This document shows positions 44,657 to 56,465 of a stretch of DNA of 64,000 nucleotides, piece after piece. The notes below the pieces were generated by a model. It did not search any database. It was not told where the DNA came from and saw nothing but the letters and a program-made list of their open reading frames with translations. The stretch is taken from the NCBI GenBank assembly GCA_020631735.1, contig CM036223.1, positions 5,184,191-5,248,190 of the forward strand, written 5' to 3'. The position numbers and the translations under genes were made by a program. The stretch's first letter is position 1; the number at the start of each line of letters is the position of its first letter. The DNA comes from Saccharum officinarum (Eukaryota > Streptophyta > Magnoliopsida > Poales > Poaceae).

Positions 44657-45361
44657 GAAATAGGAAAAATCCCTATGTAATAGGAACGATAGTAGTTGCG
44701 AGTTAATTTTAAGTTTGGATTGTTTTAAGAGTCAGTTTGTGGTGTGAACAATTGTGTGATTGATGGATTGTTATTATGATAATGTGTGATTTGGATCTTT
44801 GTAATGTGTGCTGGAGTTTTGTAGACATGCCTACAAGTTCCATGGTTAAGAATATTAAGTTTGATCAAAATATATTAGTTGAATATGAGGTTAACTTAGT
44901 TCTGTCCTTTGCTGATATTTGGATCAGTCTGGGATGTTTTAGAAATAACTTAAAATCCGTTCATGAGAAATTTAAGAAATTTTACTGGGAATAATTAGAC
45001 TTCTGTATCTTTCCAACCCCGCAAGAATCACCTTATTATCTATTATGAGCTAAGAGATATATCTGTTCCAAGTTGGAGTTACTGCACAGTCTGGAATTCT
45101 AAAACAGTTTCGGTTAAGATCAGTTTTTGGCCAATTTATTGACAGAATCAGAAAAAGTGTTGTGAATAAAAGTTGTAGATAATTTTGTAAGCTTTCCAAC
45201 CATGTAAAGATCATCTGAATTGGACGACTGTAGCTCGAGATATGACAGTTTTACTGAGTTGTTGAAATTGGAGTTCGCCCAGAAAAATCAGATTTTGCTT
45301 ATCTATTAAATACATCATCTCGGATCGTACTGAATTTCAATTTCTGTGTTTTTGGAAACAG
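44657..45361. other. Leader region between the extra ORF and gag
   Basis: AT-rich, non-coding. It includes TCGAGATATGACAGTTTTACTG and nearby words typical of LTR-element leaders. A possible acceptor CAG lies directly before the gag ATG (GGAAACAGATGTC), so gag might be expressed from a spliced RNA. Confidence 0.35.
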
Positions 45362-48300
45362 ATGTCAGGCAGAGGACGTGGCAGAGGTCGTGGAGGTGCT
45401 AACCTACCCATTACTATGGAGGAACTCATGCAAACTCAGAACCAGATGATGCAGATGTTTATGCAGCACATGCAGAACAATCCCCCTGCAGGAGGACCAC
45501 CGCCTGTGCAAGTGAGGGATAAGCGTGGGGAATTTTTGAAGGGACGCCCTCCAGTGTTTTCTCATGTTGCTGATCCTTTAGAGGCAGATGATTGGGTGAG
45601 GGCAGTGGAGAAACAGCTGAATATAGCCCAATACAATGATCTGGAGAAGGTGTTATATGCATCTGGTCAGTTACAGGGGACAGCTCAGACTTGGTGGGAG
45701 TCGTATCAAGCTGCACGCCCTGACAATGCTCCTCCTATCACTTGGAATGAGTTCGTTAGAGATTTTCGAGCTCGTCATATTCCTGAAGGTATAATTGAGC
45801 TGAAGCAGGAAGAATTCAGAAACCTTAGGATGAGACAGATGAGCGTTAGTGAATATCATGACAGGTTCACCCAGTTGGCTCGCTATGCTCCTAATGAAGT
45901 GAGGGAAGATGCAGACAGGCAGCGTCTTTTCTTGAAGGGAATTTATTATGATCTTCGCTTGCAGTTGAAGGGGAACAACTATGCTAGTTTTCAAGAGCTG
46001 GTAAATAAAGCTATTGTGCTTGATAATGAGCGCAGAGAGATGGACAGAAAGAGGAAGATGAAGGTACAAAGCTCAGGAAGCAATAACCGTCAGCGCACGA
46101 ATCCTCAGCATGGTTTCCATCAGAAGTTTCAGGGACCGGTTAGCCAGTGGAATCGCAATCCGAATCAGAGGTGGTCCCAGAATTGGCAAAGTAATCAGTC
46201 ACAACAGCGTTCATCATATCCATAGCGTCAACAGTATCAGCAGACTGAGCAACAGACTCCTCGCACTGGAAATTCCAATGTTACCCCCATGAAGAATAGT
46301 GCTCCCAGCACGCCTACTAGATGCTTTGTCTGTGGTAAAGAGGGGCATATGTCTTACCATTGTCCTAAGAAGCAGAACCAGCAGACTCCTCAGAGCCAGA
46401 AGAGCAACCAGAGGCAATCTGGTACTGGAAGGGTGAATCACGTGTCTTCTGATACAGCTCATGATGCACCAGAAGTTATGATTGGTACGTTCAATGTACA
46501 TTCCACTCCCGCAACTGTTCTTTTTGACTCTGGAGCATCTCATACATTCATATCCAACATTTTTGTTAAAATGCATAGTATACCCATGCTAGCTATGAAA
46601 GAACCTCTCTTAGTAAATTCACCTGGAGGTACCATGCAAACCAGTAATCGTTGTCTTCCAATTAGTATGGTATTAAGGGGGGTAGAGTTTAAGATAACTC
46701 CTATAGTGTTGAGGACATCTGGTATTGATGTGATATTGGGTATGGACTGGATGAAGCAAAATCAGGCAGAGATTCAGTGTCAGCAAAAAGTGGTAGTTGT
46801 GACTGCACCTAATGGAGATAAAATCAATGTGGATGTAGCAGTGCAGAAGCAACCAACCGCTATGGTAAATCAGCTTGAAGATACTATTAAGGAGAATTCA
46901 GTGATTGAGGAATTTCCGGATGTTTTCCCTGATGAATTGCCAGGTATGCCACCTGACCGAGACATTGAATTTCTTATTGAATTACTTCCTGGAACTGCAC
47001 CTATAGCCAAACGACCATATAGGATGGGAGTAGATGAATTAGAAGAACTTAAGAAACAAATTAAAGAATTACAAGATAAAGGTTTTATTCGACCTAGTTC
47101 ATCACCTTGGGGAGCACCAGTTATTTTTGTTGACAAGAAAGATGGCGGTCAGAGGATGTGTGTTGATTACCGGTCACTAAATGAGGTAACTATCAAGAAT
47201 AAGTACCCTTTGCTCAGGATTGATGACTTGTTTGATCAGTTAAGAGGTGCTTGTGTGTTCTCTAAGATTGATTTACGTTCTGGTTATCATCAGTTGAAGA
47301 TTCGTGTTTCTGATATTCCAAAGACAGCTTTTACTACAAGGTATGGATTGTATGAGTATACTGTTATGTCATTTGGATTGACCAATGCACCTGCATACTT
47401 TATGTACATGATGAATAAGGTGTTTATGGAATATTTGGATAAGTTTGTGGTGGTATTTATTGATGATATACTGGTATTTTCCAAGACGGAGGAAGAGCAT
47501 GCTGAACATTTGAGGTTGGTATTGCAGAAACTTAGAGAGCATAAACTGTATGCGAAGCGAAGTAAATGTGAGTTTTGGTTGAAGGAAGTTTCTTTCCTTG
47601 GTCATATTGTTTCTAATGGAGGGATATCAATGGATCCAGGTAAAGTAAAGGATGTATTAAATTGGAAACCACCTAATGATGTTAGCGAGATTCATAGTTT
47701 CTTGGGATTAGCTGGATATTACAGATGGTTCATTGAAGGGTTTTCTAAACTTGCTAAACCTATGACATCTCTGTTAGAGAAGAATGCCAAGTTTGTGTGG
47801 TCAGATAAATGTCAAGCTAGTTTTGAGGAATTGAAGAAGAGGTTGACTACAGCGCCTGTTTTGGTTTTGCCAGATTTGAGTAAGAAGTTTTCTATTTATT
47901 GTGATGCTTCTCGTCAAGGTTTGTGATGTGTTCTTATGCAAGAAGGCAGAGTTGTGGCTTATGCATCTAGGCAGTTGAGAAAGCATGAATTGAATTATCC
48001 TACACATGATTTGGAGTTAGCAGCTGTAGTTCATGCTTTAAAGATTTGGAGACATTATTTGATTGGACATAAGAGTGATATATACACTGATCATAAGAGT
48101 TTGAAGTATATTTTCACTCAGTCAGATCTGAATTTGAGGCAACGCAGATGGTTAGAGTTGATTAAGGATTATGATATTGAGATACACTATCATCCTGGTA
48201 AGGCTAATGTAGTAGCTGATGCTCTTAGTAGGAAAAGTTATGCCAATGAGATACGAACATTGTCTATGACTAGTGAGTTATGTGCTGAATTTGAATATTT

Positions 48301-48515
48301 GAATTTGGGTATTGTTACTAATACAATGGAATTAGTGATAGAGCCTACCTTAGAGCAAGAAATCTACAAGGGTCAGTTGAAGGATGAGAAACTAAAGAAG
48401 ATAGCGGAAGATATAGTGATTGGTAAGTCACCAGGCTTTCGAATGGATGATAATGGAATTTTGTGGTTTGGAAAGAGGTTGTGTGTACCTGAGGATCAAA
48501 CTGTTAGACAGGCAA
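45362..48515 (+). pseudogene. gag-pol of the Tekay-type element, two stops and truncated
   Basis: One frame runs from 45362 to the insertion point. In order: an RG-rich start (MSGRGRGRGRGG), the Retrotrans_gag domain (DPLEADDWVRAVEKQL ... TWWESY), a TAG at 46223-46225, the zinc knuckle [14 protein letters not shown] (46322-46363), a protease motif FDSGASHTF, reverse transcriptase with [10 protein letters not shown], a TGA at 47924-47926, and RNase H ([21 protein letters not shown]). Both stops lie in an otherwise continuous frame, so they are point mutations. The frame is then cut at 48516, before the integrase. It cannot be functional. Confidence 0.92.
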
Positions 48516-51500
48516 TGTCACACCCGGTTTTCTAAAGAACAAAACCAGGCTAATCATATGTGTGCCCAGGAAGTCCACACATATGTCAGAATGAAAAAGT
48601 ATCAAAACAATGTTTATATAAGTATTAACACTTACAACTATCAGAGTGTCGCGGAACGGTCACTAATCTTTTCTTCAGGCTCCAACATCACAGGGACGGC
48701 TGACTGGGGGTTCCATATGCCAAACACTTCTGAAAAGACTTCTGAAAACTCCACTACACTTTCATCCTTCTTCTAAGCAGCATCTTTCAACACACTGGAG
48801 TGTGGTGAAAATAGCAAGAGTGAGTCCATGTCGAACTCAACAAATATAACATGGGGTTCATGAGGCTCAAAGGCATAACATAGGTTTATCAGCATGTAGC
48901 TTTTAATTAGCATTATTTCAATATATCAATAATATCAAAGTGTCTCAATATAATCAATAAACATATGATCCATGTGAAATGATTAACGAATAGCAAAAAC
49001 ATATCCATTATTAATGATCCACTATTCCATAAGGGTCCAAGGCCACTCGTGACCGTGAGCACGGCTGTTATAACAGTTTTACACTCTGCAGAGGTTGTAC
49101 ACTTTCACTGTGAGTCGTGATTTACCCTTTCGCCCGAGGTGATCAGCCTCTTGACCCACTACCAAGGAAGGTCGGCAGGGTTCACTATGAAGTCTTTCGA
49201 AGGTTCGTCTAACAAGTTAGGGCCATTAGATTTCACTCGGCAAACAGATGTAGAGCCCCCCTTCCTGATGGCACAATAACACGCAGCCTATACACATGAG
49301 GATAGAGGCCGCACTATACCCGATTCGTCAAGCCATTCTTACGCCATAAAGGAATACCTCTAACAAGCTAGAAAAGGTCCTTCTATATGACTAAAGCCAG
49401 AGCCATTTTAGCCCTCACAGTTGTACTGTAAATCCCGGATTTTCGCTTACAGATAAGTCCTTATGGAGAGTAACAAGAGCACTAAAGTAACCCATGCTCT
49501 AGTACCCTTTAACAGTAATAAAAATCATCTTTTATTGTTTATTGCATATTCCATTAGTCAAATTACATGATCATAGTTCATGTTGAGCACTAGCAATACT
49601 AATCCATGCAGTATAATAGGTATCAAGGAATAAGATCAACACTAAGTCATCCTTAACAAGGAAACATATGCATAATGATATTATTTGCTTATTGTGAATA
49701 GGACAACAAGGATAATCCCATGCTATACTTGCCTTGATCAAAGTTCTCCGATAGATACTGCTGGTCCGGCTCAAAATAATACTCCTAATCGTCGTAGTAC
49801 TGCTCACCGTCTAAATTCGATCACCAAGCATCAACATACAAACATTCCGAGCAAACAAAAGATACAATTAGAACAGTACACCAACAGTAGAAAAACAGTA
49901 TAAAAAGTTTGTAAAACTCTTCTACTCGTTACTACGATCACACAGACGTAAAGATCACGAAAATCGGACTTAAAACGTGAAAGTTATGAATTTTCTAAGA
50001 TTTCCTATAGATAAATAATTACTTTAATATAAACTCGAAAATTAAACTTTTCAAACCTACTGTACAGCTACACTAACATATAGGGCTTGCAAATACAAAC
50101 CTAACGCAACTTGAACGGGTCAAATCGGAGTTAAAACATGGAAGATATGGCCTAAACAAAATCGTATGTATATATGTATTTCTATTGTATTTCGTGATTT
50201 GTTTTACTAAAGAAAAACGGCCACAAAACTTATGCATGATGTCATCAAACTAGCTAATTACTTTTAACTAAACAAAACCAAGTGAAATGCATTAATTCAT
50301 ATTAGCCGCTATGCATTTTAATTTCATTACCAAGCTCGCTCTAGTCATGTCTTAATTAATTATAAATATTTCAATATTCTTTATATGTCGATTATATAAT
50401 TTAATTTGTATAACAAAATAACAAGTTAGAGCATCTAATGGTATGCATCCTGCGTTTACACTAAGTACAGTTTAAAACATATTTAAGTTAACAGTTAATC
50501 AAATTAGCATGCTATGTATAATTACCAGTATATAAACCTACTTGTTCGTGCGTGCATACGTCCATCTAAACAAAGACAGGGCATGAAGATAGCTAGATCA
50601 GGGCCATACGCCCAATGGACGGCGTCCAGCAATCAAATTAAAGAGCACATCGTTTTCTACTGAAAGATACAGTACATACTGAGTACGATCGAGAGAGACT
50701 TCATCTGCTACACCTAACAAAGGTTGCAAACCTAATACCCATTGCCATCTGTTAACTAACGAGCTTTGGAACATTATCAGGTATTCAGGTCCGAATGTTT
50801 CACCTAATCTGGTGTACGTGTGGTCGTGTGGAGTATTAGCCTACCCGATCGAGTATTATTCTAAACCTCGTCAATCTGTGACTGTGCGGAGAACGAATCT
50901 TTATATATTTGCATAGCTAATAAACATATATAAAGAGGCTTTAAACACAAAAATCTGTAATCTCAGAGCTCTAGCTGTACCGCTGTACTATTAGTACTAA
51001 TGCTTGTCAATCAATCAGTTCATTAGGATCATGACGTGCTCGATCGTAATGAGGAGGTGGCTGACCTGGGAGGAGGCGCTCCGTGTCGTGGATGGAGTCA
51101 AACGAGAACCACGCTGAATAACTAGGAACAGTGATGATGTAGGATGGATCCTCCGCTCCGGCGGCGGCGGCGGCGACACAAGGAGGAAAAATATCTAATT
51201 TACTACATAAGAGATTTCCCAAACTAGGGGCTCCTCTACGGTAGTTTTGGTGTGCTTTTACCCAAGGGATAGGTACGTATATATAGGGAGGAAAACTCTC
51301 CACCTCCATGTCAACTAGCGATATGGTGCTAATTGACGTTGCACCATCCACCTTTACTAATAGGCCTAATTAAAGCCCATTAGTAAATAAAGACATGGGC
51401 CTTTGGGCACGAGGAAATCTGAGATATTTTATTATTTTCGGAATTAATTAATTTCATGGATAAAATAATTCTAGAAAAGTCCAGAATTGAATTTTAAGCC

Positions 51501-51920
51501 ACGAAAAATACCTCGAAGGCTCCGAAAATTTAGGGAAAATTCTCAGAGATATTTTAGAATGAGACGAACCCAAATAAAGTATTTGAAGCTCATGAAAAGA
51601 TTGATGAAGAGATCAAGGAAAAAGATTAAGCTCACGGAAATTGAAATTTTAAATCCAGAAAATACCAAAAAGTTTTCCGGTGAGAAGCAAACGTCGTCCT
51701 ATGGTATTTTGAAAATAATAGCACTCACCAACACCAAAGACAAGCATCACACAAACACCACATTATCAAATTAATATGAAAAAGTTTAAAACCAAAATTT
51801 TCTATATTTAAATTAGCAGCAACTTAACTTATCTAATAAATTTATTCAAATATTAAAATCATTTATTTTATTTAGTGTTTTCCAAGCACAACCCAAAATT
51901 GAAAATTTTGGGGTGTGACA
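48516..51920 (-). repeat. 3' LTR of the nested element (3,405 bp)
   Basis: It begins TGTCACACCC and ends GGGTGTGACA in plus orientation. On the minus strand a TATA box (CCTATATATACG) lies near 51275-51290, followed by a GC-rich leader. A 114-codon minus frame at 51007-51351 shows no domain. Confidence 0.9.
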
Positions 51921-51937
51921 ATTCTACCCCACTTAAC
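51921..51937 (-). promoter_or_regulatory. Polypurine tract of the nested element
   Basis: The minus strand reads GTTAAGTGGGGTAGAAT directly before TGTCACACC of the LTR, the expected second-strand primer. Just upstream is TCTCGGGACGAGATTCCTG, similar to the sequence following pol in Tekay/Del elements. Confidence 0.85.
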
Positions 51938-53272
51938 AGGAATCTCGTCCCGAGATTCGGAGAGACTAGGGAGAAAGATAAAACAGACCAATAAGATTGT
52001 TTTGAAACTTTTGACAAGTTCTGATATAAGCGTCAAGGATTATCAATGGTTGACAAGAGAACATTGGATTGATTGTTAAGATTGATTCGAGCTAATGACA
52101 GAGGGTCAAAGGATTGAAGGTCAGCATAAGTGAAAAGGAAGATCAAAGGAGATTGAAAAGATATATCAAGGTTGATCATCGAGTCTTCACTTTATAAGGT
52201 GTAAAAACAAGGGTGGAGATTAGCAAGAGATAACGTAAGAGATAAAGAGATATCCTAAGGTGCTCAAAACTCCTGGATTCAAGATTTATGAAACATCACG
52301 AAAAAGTGACAGACTAGCATTGGTTGAAGAAAGATAAAGACTAGTTTTCTGTTTTACCATTCAGGGAGACCTGTAAGAATGATAAATTGATCTTCAAGTC
52401 TTTGTAGGTCCTTGAATCAGGATTTATAAGATGTAAGGACAAGTGTCAAAAGTTGTCAAATGTTGATGAGAAAAAGTAAAGATTGATGACAAGAAGGTGA
52501 GACTGGTTAAGAGGCAAGGACTAGCAAAAGATGATATTATAATAGCGATTGGTCTTTGGATCTTCTTGTCTCGTCACTTGAGATGCTTGATATTAATGAT
52601 GGTAGCGGACGCTACCCCACTTAACAAAGATTTTGGTCCACCTGGCGATGTCACTGAAGGCAACACTTTCTTTAAAGCTTGCTGCTATTGATGAGTCCTT
52701 CATGTGTTGATCCTCCCTTGGGTTAAGATAAAGAAGATAGCATAGAAACCAAGAGTAAGCATGGATGATTTATGGAAAAGACTATAAGAATTAGGATTGA
52801 TCGAAGGTTAGGTAGGTCAAGAGAGGATACTACCCCACTTTAACATAGATTGAGCTAATTCTCAAGATGATTTCGGGCCTCCTTTGGAACACAAGAACAA
52901 AGACAACACGCAGGCATTACATCAAACAATACAAGCACACATCAGGCAAAACAATGCACCAATCACATCATCAGTACTACACGTGCTTCTTCAACAATGG
53001 TGGTCATCCTAAGGGAAGAGTATGGATGACGAAAGGCCATCGAATCGTTGAACTAGGTAAGATCAGAAAACTTTTGGTAAAAACAACACAAATCAAAAAC
53101 CAAGGGAGTAAGAAATAATAGCTCAAAGGAAGCTATCAAGGAGGGATGCAACAGGACAAGGAACTGAAAATAGTCAAAATCAATGAGTCAAGGGATGAGA
53201 AAATAGTTTTATAGTAAAATAAGTTTTAGAATACATCCAGAGCTATTTGGCATACGTCCTACAGTCAACACC
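51938..53272 (-). other. Non-coding interior of the nested element
   Basis: Purine-rich on the plus strand with many GACAAG and GATTGA words. The words TACCCCACTT and CTACCCCACTTTAAC recur (52610s and 52830s), resembling the polypurine tract in the same orientation. No gag, protease, RT or integrase motif is present. Confidence 0.6.
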
Positions 53273-53284
53273 GTTCTGATACCA
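53273..53284 (-). promoter_or_regulatory. Primer-binding site of the nested element
   Basis: The minus strand reads TGGTATCAGAAC next to the right LTR, the tRNA-Met-type site with one change from the host element's TGGTATCAGAGC. Confidence 0.88.
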
Positions 53285-53287
53285 CTC

Positions 53288-56014
53288 TGTCACACCCGGT
53301 TTTCTAAAGAACAAAACCAGGCTAATCATATGTGTGCCTAGGAAGTCCACACATATGTCAGAATGAAAAAGTATCAAAACAATGTTTATATAAGTATTAA
53401 CACTTACAACTATCAGAGTGTCGCGGAACGGTCACTAATCTTTTCTTCAGGCTCCAACATCACAGGGACGGCTGACTGGGGGTTCCATATGCCAAACACT
53501 TCTGAAAAGACTTCTGAAAACTCCACTACACTTTCATCCTTCTTCTAAGCAGCATCTTTCAACACACTGGAGTGTGGTGGAAATAGCAAGAGTGAGTCCA
53601 TGTCGAACTCAACAAATATAACATGGGGTTCATGAGGCTCAAAGGCATAACATAGGTTTATCAGCATGTAGCTTTTAATTAGCATTATTTCAATATATCA
53701 ATAATATCAAAGTGTCTCAATATAATCAATAAACATATGATCCATGTGAAATGATTAACGAATAGCAAAAACATATCCATTATTAATGATCCACTATTCC
53801 ATAAGGGTCCAAGGCCACTCGTGACCGTGAGCACGGCTGTTATAACAGTTTTACACTCTGCAGAGGTTGTACACTTTCACTGTGAGTCGTGATTTACCCT
53901 TTCGCCCGAGGTGATCAGCCTCTTGACCCACTACCAAGGAAGGTCGGCAGGGTTCACTATGAAGTCTTTCGAAGGTTCGTCTAACAAGTTAGGGCCATTA
54001 GATTTCACTCGGCAAACAGATGTAGAGCCCCCCTTCCTGATGGCACAATAACACGCAGCCTATACACATGAGGATAGAGGCCGCACTATACCCGATTCGT
54101 CAAGCCATTCTTACGCCATAAAGGAATACCTCTAACAAGCTAGAAAAGGTCCTTCTATATGACTAAAGCCAGAGCCATTTTAGCCCTCACAGTTGTACTG
54201 TAAATCCCGGATTTTCGCTTACAGATAAGTCCTTATGGAGAGTAACAAGAGCACTAAAGTAACCCATGCTCTAGTACCCTTTAACAGTAATAAAAATCAT
54301 CTTTTATTGTTTATTGCATATTCCATTAGTCAAATTACATGATCATAGTTCATGTTGAGCACTAGCAATACTAATCCATGCAGTATAATAGGTATCAAGG
54401 AATAAGATCAACACTAAGTCATCCTTAACAAGGAAACATATGCATAATGATATTATTTGCTTATTGTGAATAGGACAACAAGGATAATCCCATGCTATAC
54501 TTGCCTTGATCAAAGTTCTCCGATAGATACTGCTGGTCCGGCTCAAAATAATACTCCTAATCGTCGTAGTACTGCTCACCGTCTAAATTCGATCACCAAG
54601 CATCAACATACAAACATTCCGAGCAAACAAAAGATACAATTAGAACAGTACACCAACAGTAGAAAAACAGTATAAAAAGTTTGTAAAACTCTTCTACTCG
54701 TTACTACGATCACACAGACGTAAAGATCACGAAAATCGGACTTAAAACGTGAAAGTTATGAATTTTCTAAGATTTCCTATAGATAAATAATTACTTTAAT
54801 ATAAACTCGAAAATTAAACTTTTCAAACCTACTGTACAGCTACACTAACATATAGGGCTTGCAAATACAAACCTAACGCAACTTGAACGGGTCAAATCGG
54901 AGTTAAAACATGGAAGATATGGCCTAAACAAAATCGTATGTATATATGTATTTCTATTGTATTTCTTGATTTGTTTTACTAAAGAAAAACGGCCACAAAA
55001 ACTTATGCATGATGTCATCAAACTAGCTAATTACTTTTAACTAAACAAAACCAAGTGAAATGCATTAATTCATATTAGCCGCTATGCATTTTAATTTCAT
55101 TACCAAGCTCGCTCTAGTCATGTCTTAATTAATTATAAATATTTCAATATTCTTTATATGTCGATTATATAATTTAATTTGTATAACAAAATAACAAGTT
55201 AGAGCATCTAATGGTATGCATCCTGCGTTTACACTAAGTACAGTTTAAAACATATTTAAGTTAACAGTTAATCAAATTAGCATGCTATGTATTAATTACC
55301 AGTATATAAACCTACTTGTTCGTGCGTGCATACGTCCATCTAAACAAAGACAGGGCATGAAGATAGCTAGATCAGGGCCATACGCCCAATGGACGCGTCC
55401 AGCAATCAAATTAAAGAGCACATCGTTTTCTACTGAAAGATACAGTACATACTGAGTACGATCGAGAGAGACTTCATCTGCTACACCTAACAAAGGTTGC
55501 AAACCTAATACCCATTGCCATCTGTTAACTAACGAGCTTTGGAACATTATCAGGTATTCAGGTCCGAATGTTTCACCTAATCTGGTGTACGTGTGGTCGT
55601 GTGGAGTATTAGCCTACCCGATCGAGTATTATTCTAAACCTCGTCAATCTGTGACTGTGCGGAGAACGAATCTTTATATATTTGCATAGCTAATAAACAT
55701 ATATAAAGAGGCTTTAAACACAAAAATCTGTAATCTCAGAGCTCTAGCTGTACCGCTGTACTATTAGTACTAATGCTTGTCAATCAATCAGTTCATTAGG
55801 ATCATGACGTGCTCGATCGTAATGAGGAGGTGGCTGATCTGGGAGGAGGCGCTCCGTGTCGTGGATGGAGTCAAACGAGAACCACGCTGAATAACTAGGA
55901 ACAGTGATGATGTAGGATGGATCCTCCGCTCCGGCGGCGGCGCGCGCGACACAAGGAGGAAAAATATCTAATTTACTACATAGAGATTTCCCAAACTAGG
56001 GCTCCTCTACGGTA
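53288..56014 (-). repeat. 5' LTR of the nested element, truncated by the gap
   Basis: It matches 48516-51243 almost base for base. About 677 bp of its far end are missing at the gap. Most differences are single changes such as GCCCAGG against GCCTAGG; several one-base losses cluster in the last 100 bp before the gap. Confidence 0.93.
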
Positions 56015-56114
56015 NNNNNNNNNNNNNNNNNNNNNNNNNNNNNNNNNNNNNNNNNNNNNNNNNNNNNNNNNNNNNNNNNNNNNNNNNNNNNNNNNNNNNN
56101 NNNNNNNNNNNNNN
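56015..56114. other. Assembly gap (100 N)
   Basis: Exactly 100 N, the usual placeholder for a gap of unknown size. The sequences on its two sides belong to different elements, so the true missing sequence is probably several kilobases. Confidence 0.99.
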
Positions 56115-56353
56115 AGATAGACAAAGAACGTTAGTACACATAAGATATGCTCATTAAGAAATCAGAGTAAGGCACGAAGCACAACCTTAGAGCTATAAAT
56201 AAAAACGGTGACAAGTGTTAACACTGCGACTGGATAAAACATTAAGACTCAAGGTTTATCACACGACGACATGTCACACGAATGCAATGACTGAAAAGTA
56301 AACATGATGCATGAATGTAGCACACAAGAAAAAAACGAAAACCTCTCTCAAAA

Positions 56354-56395
56354 CTCCCCCTGAAACTACTCTCTCCCCCTTTGGCATCAAGCGCA
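56354..56395 (-). promoter_or_regulatory. Sirevirus-type polypurine tracts
   Basis: The minus strand reads TTGATGCCAAAGGGGGAGAG and, shortly after, TTTCAGGGGGAGTTTTG. Closely spaced purine tracts of this form are a known Sirevirus signature upstream of the 3' LTR. The LTR itself is not recognised before the gap. Confidence 0.7.
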
Positions 56396-56465
56396 AAAAA
56401 ACTAATCTAAGGATCTGACGGGGGGACAGACGGAGTCGTGTCGGGTGCCGAGGTGCGCGGAGTAA

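Larger units (their letters stand above)
40934..48515 (+). mobile_element. Ty3-type (Tekay/Del-like) LTR retrotransposon, 5' part
   Basis: The order is 5' LTR, primer-binding site, extra ORF, gag-pol, and then interruption in pol by an antisense relative at 48516. The integrase, chromodomain and 3' LTR would lie beyond that insertion but are lost in the assembly gap. Lineage evidence: LTR start TGTAACACCC, long LTR, gag/RT motifs, and the related polypurine region of the nested element. Without the integrase the Tekay call is probable but not proven. Confidence 0.88.
48516..56014 (-). mobile_element. Antisense non-coding LTR element (LARD-like), nested
   Basis: Two long LTRs (48516-51920 and 53288 to the gap) in direct repeat flank only 1,367 bp of interior. 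Orientation is minus: the primer-binding site is at 53273-53284 beside the right LTR and the polypurine tract is beside the left LTR. The interior has no gag or pol frame. Parts of its LTR match the host Tekay-type LTR in reverse complement, so it belongs to a related, probably dependent family. The left flank is GGCAA (48511-48515); the right border is lost in the gap, so the target duplication cannot be checked. Confidence 0.88.

Noticed and set aside
48540..48776. Repeated short gene at 48,5xx and 53,3xx
   Set aside because: The pair is simply the two LTRs of the nested element.
51007..51351. Minus-strand gene of 114 codons
   Set aside because: Within the nested LTR leader; the second LTR copy is nearly identical but no domain or start context supports it.
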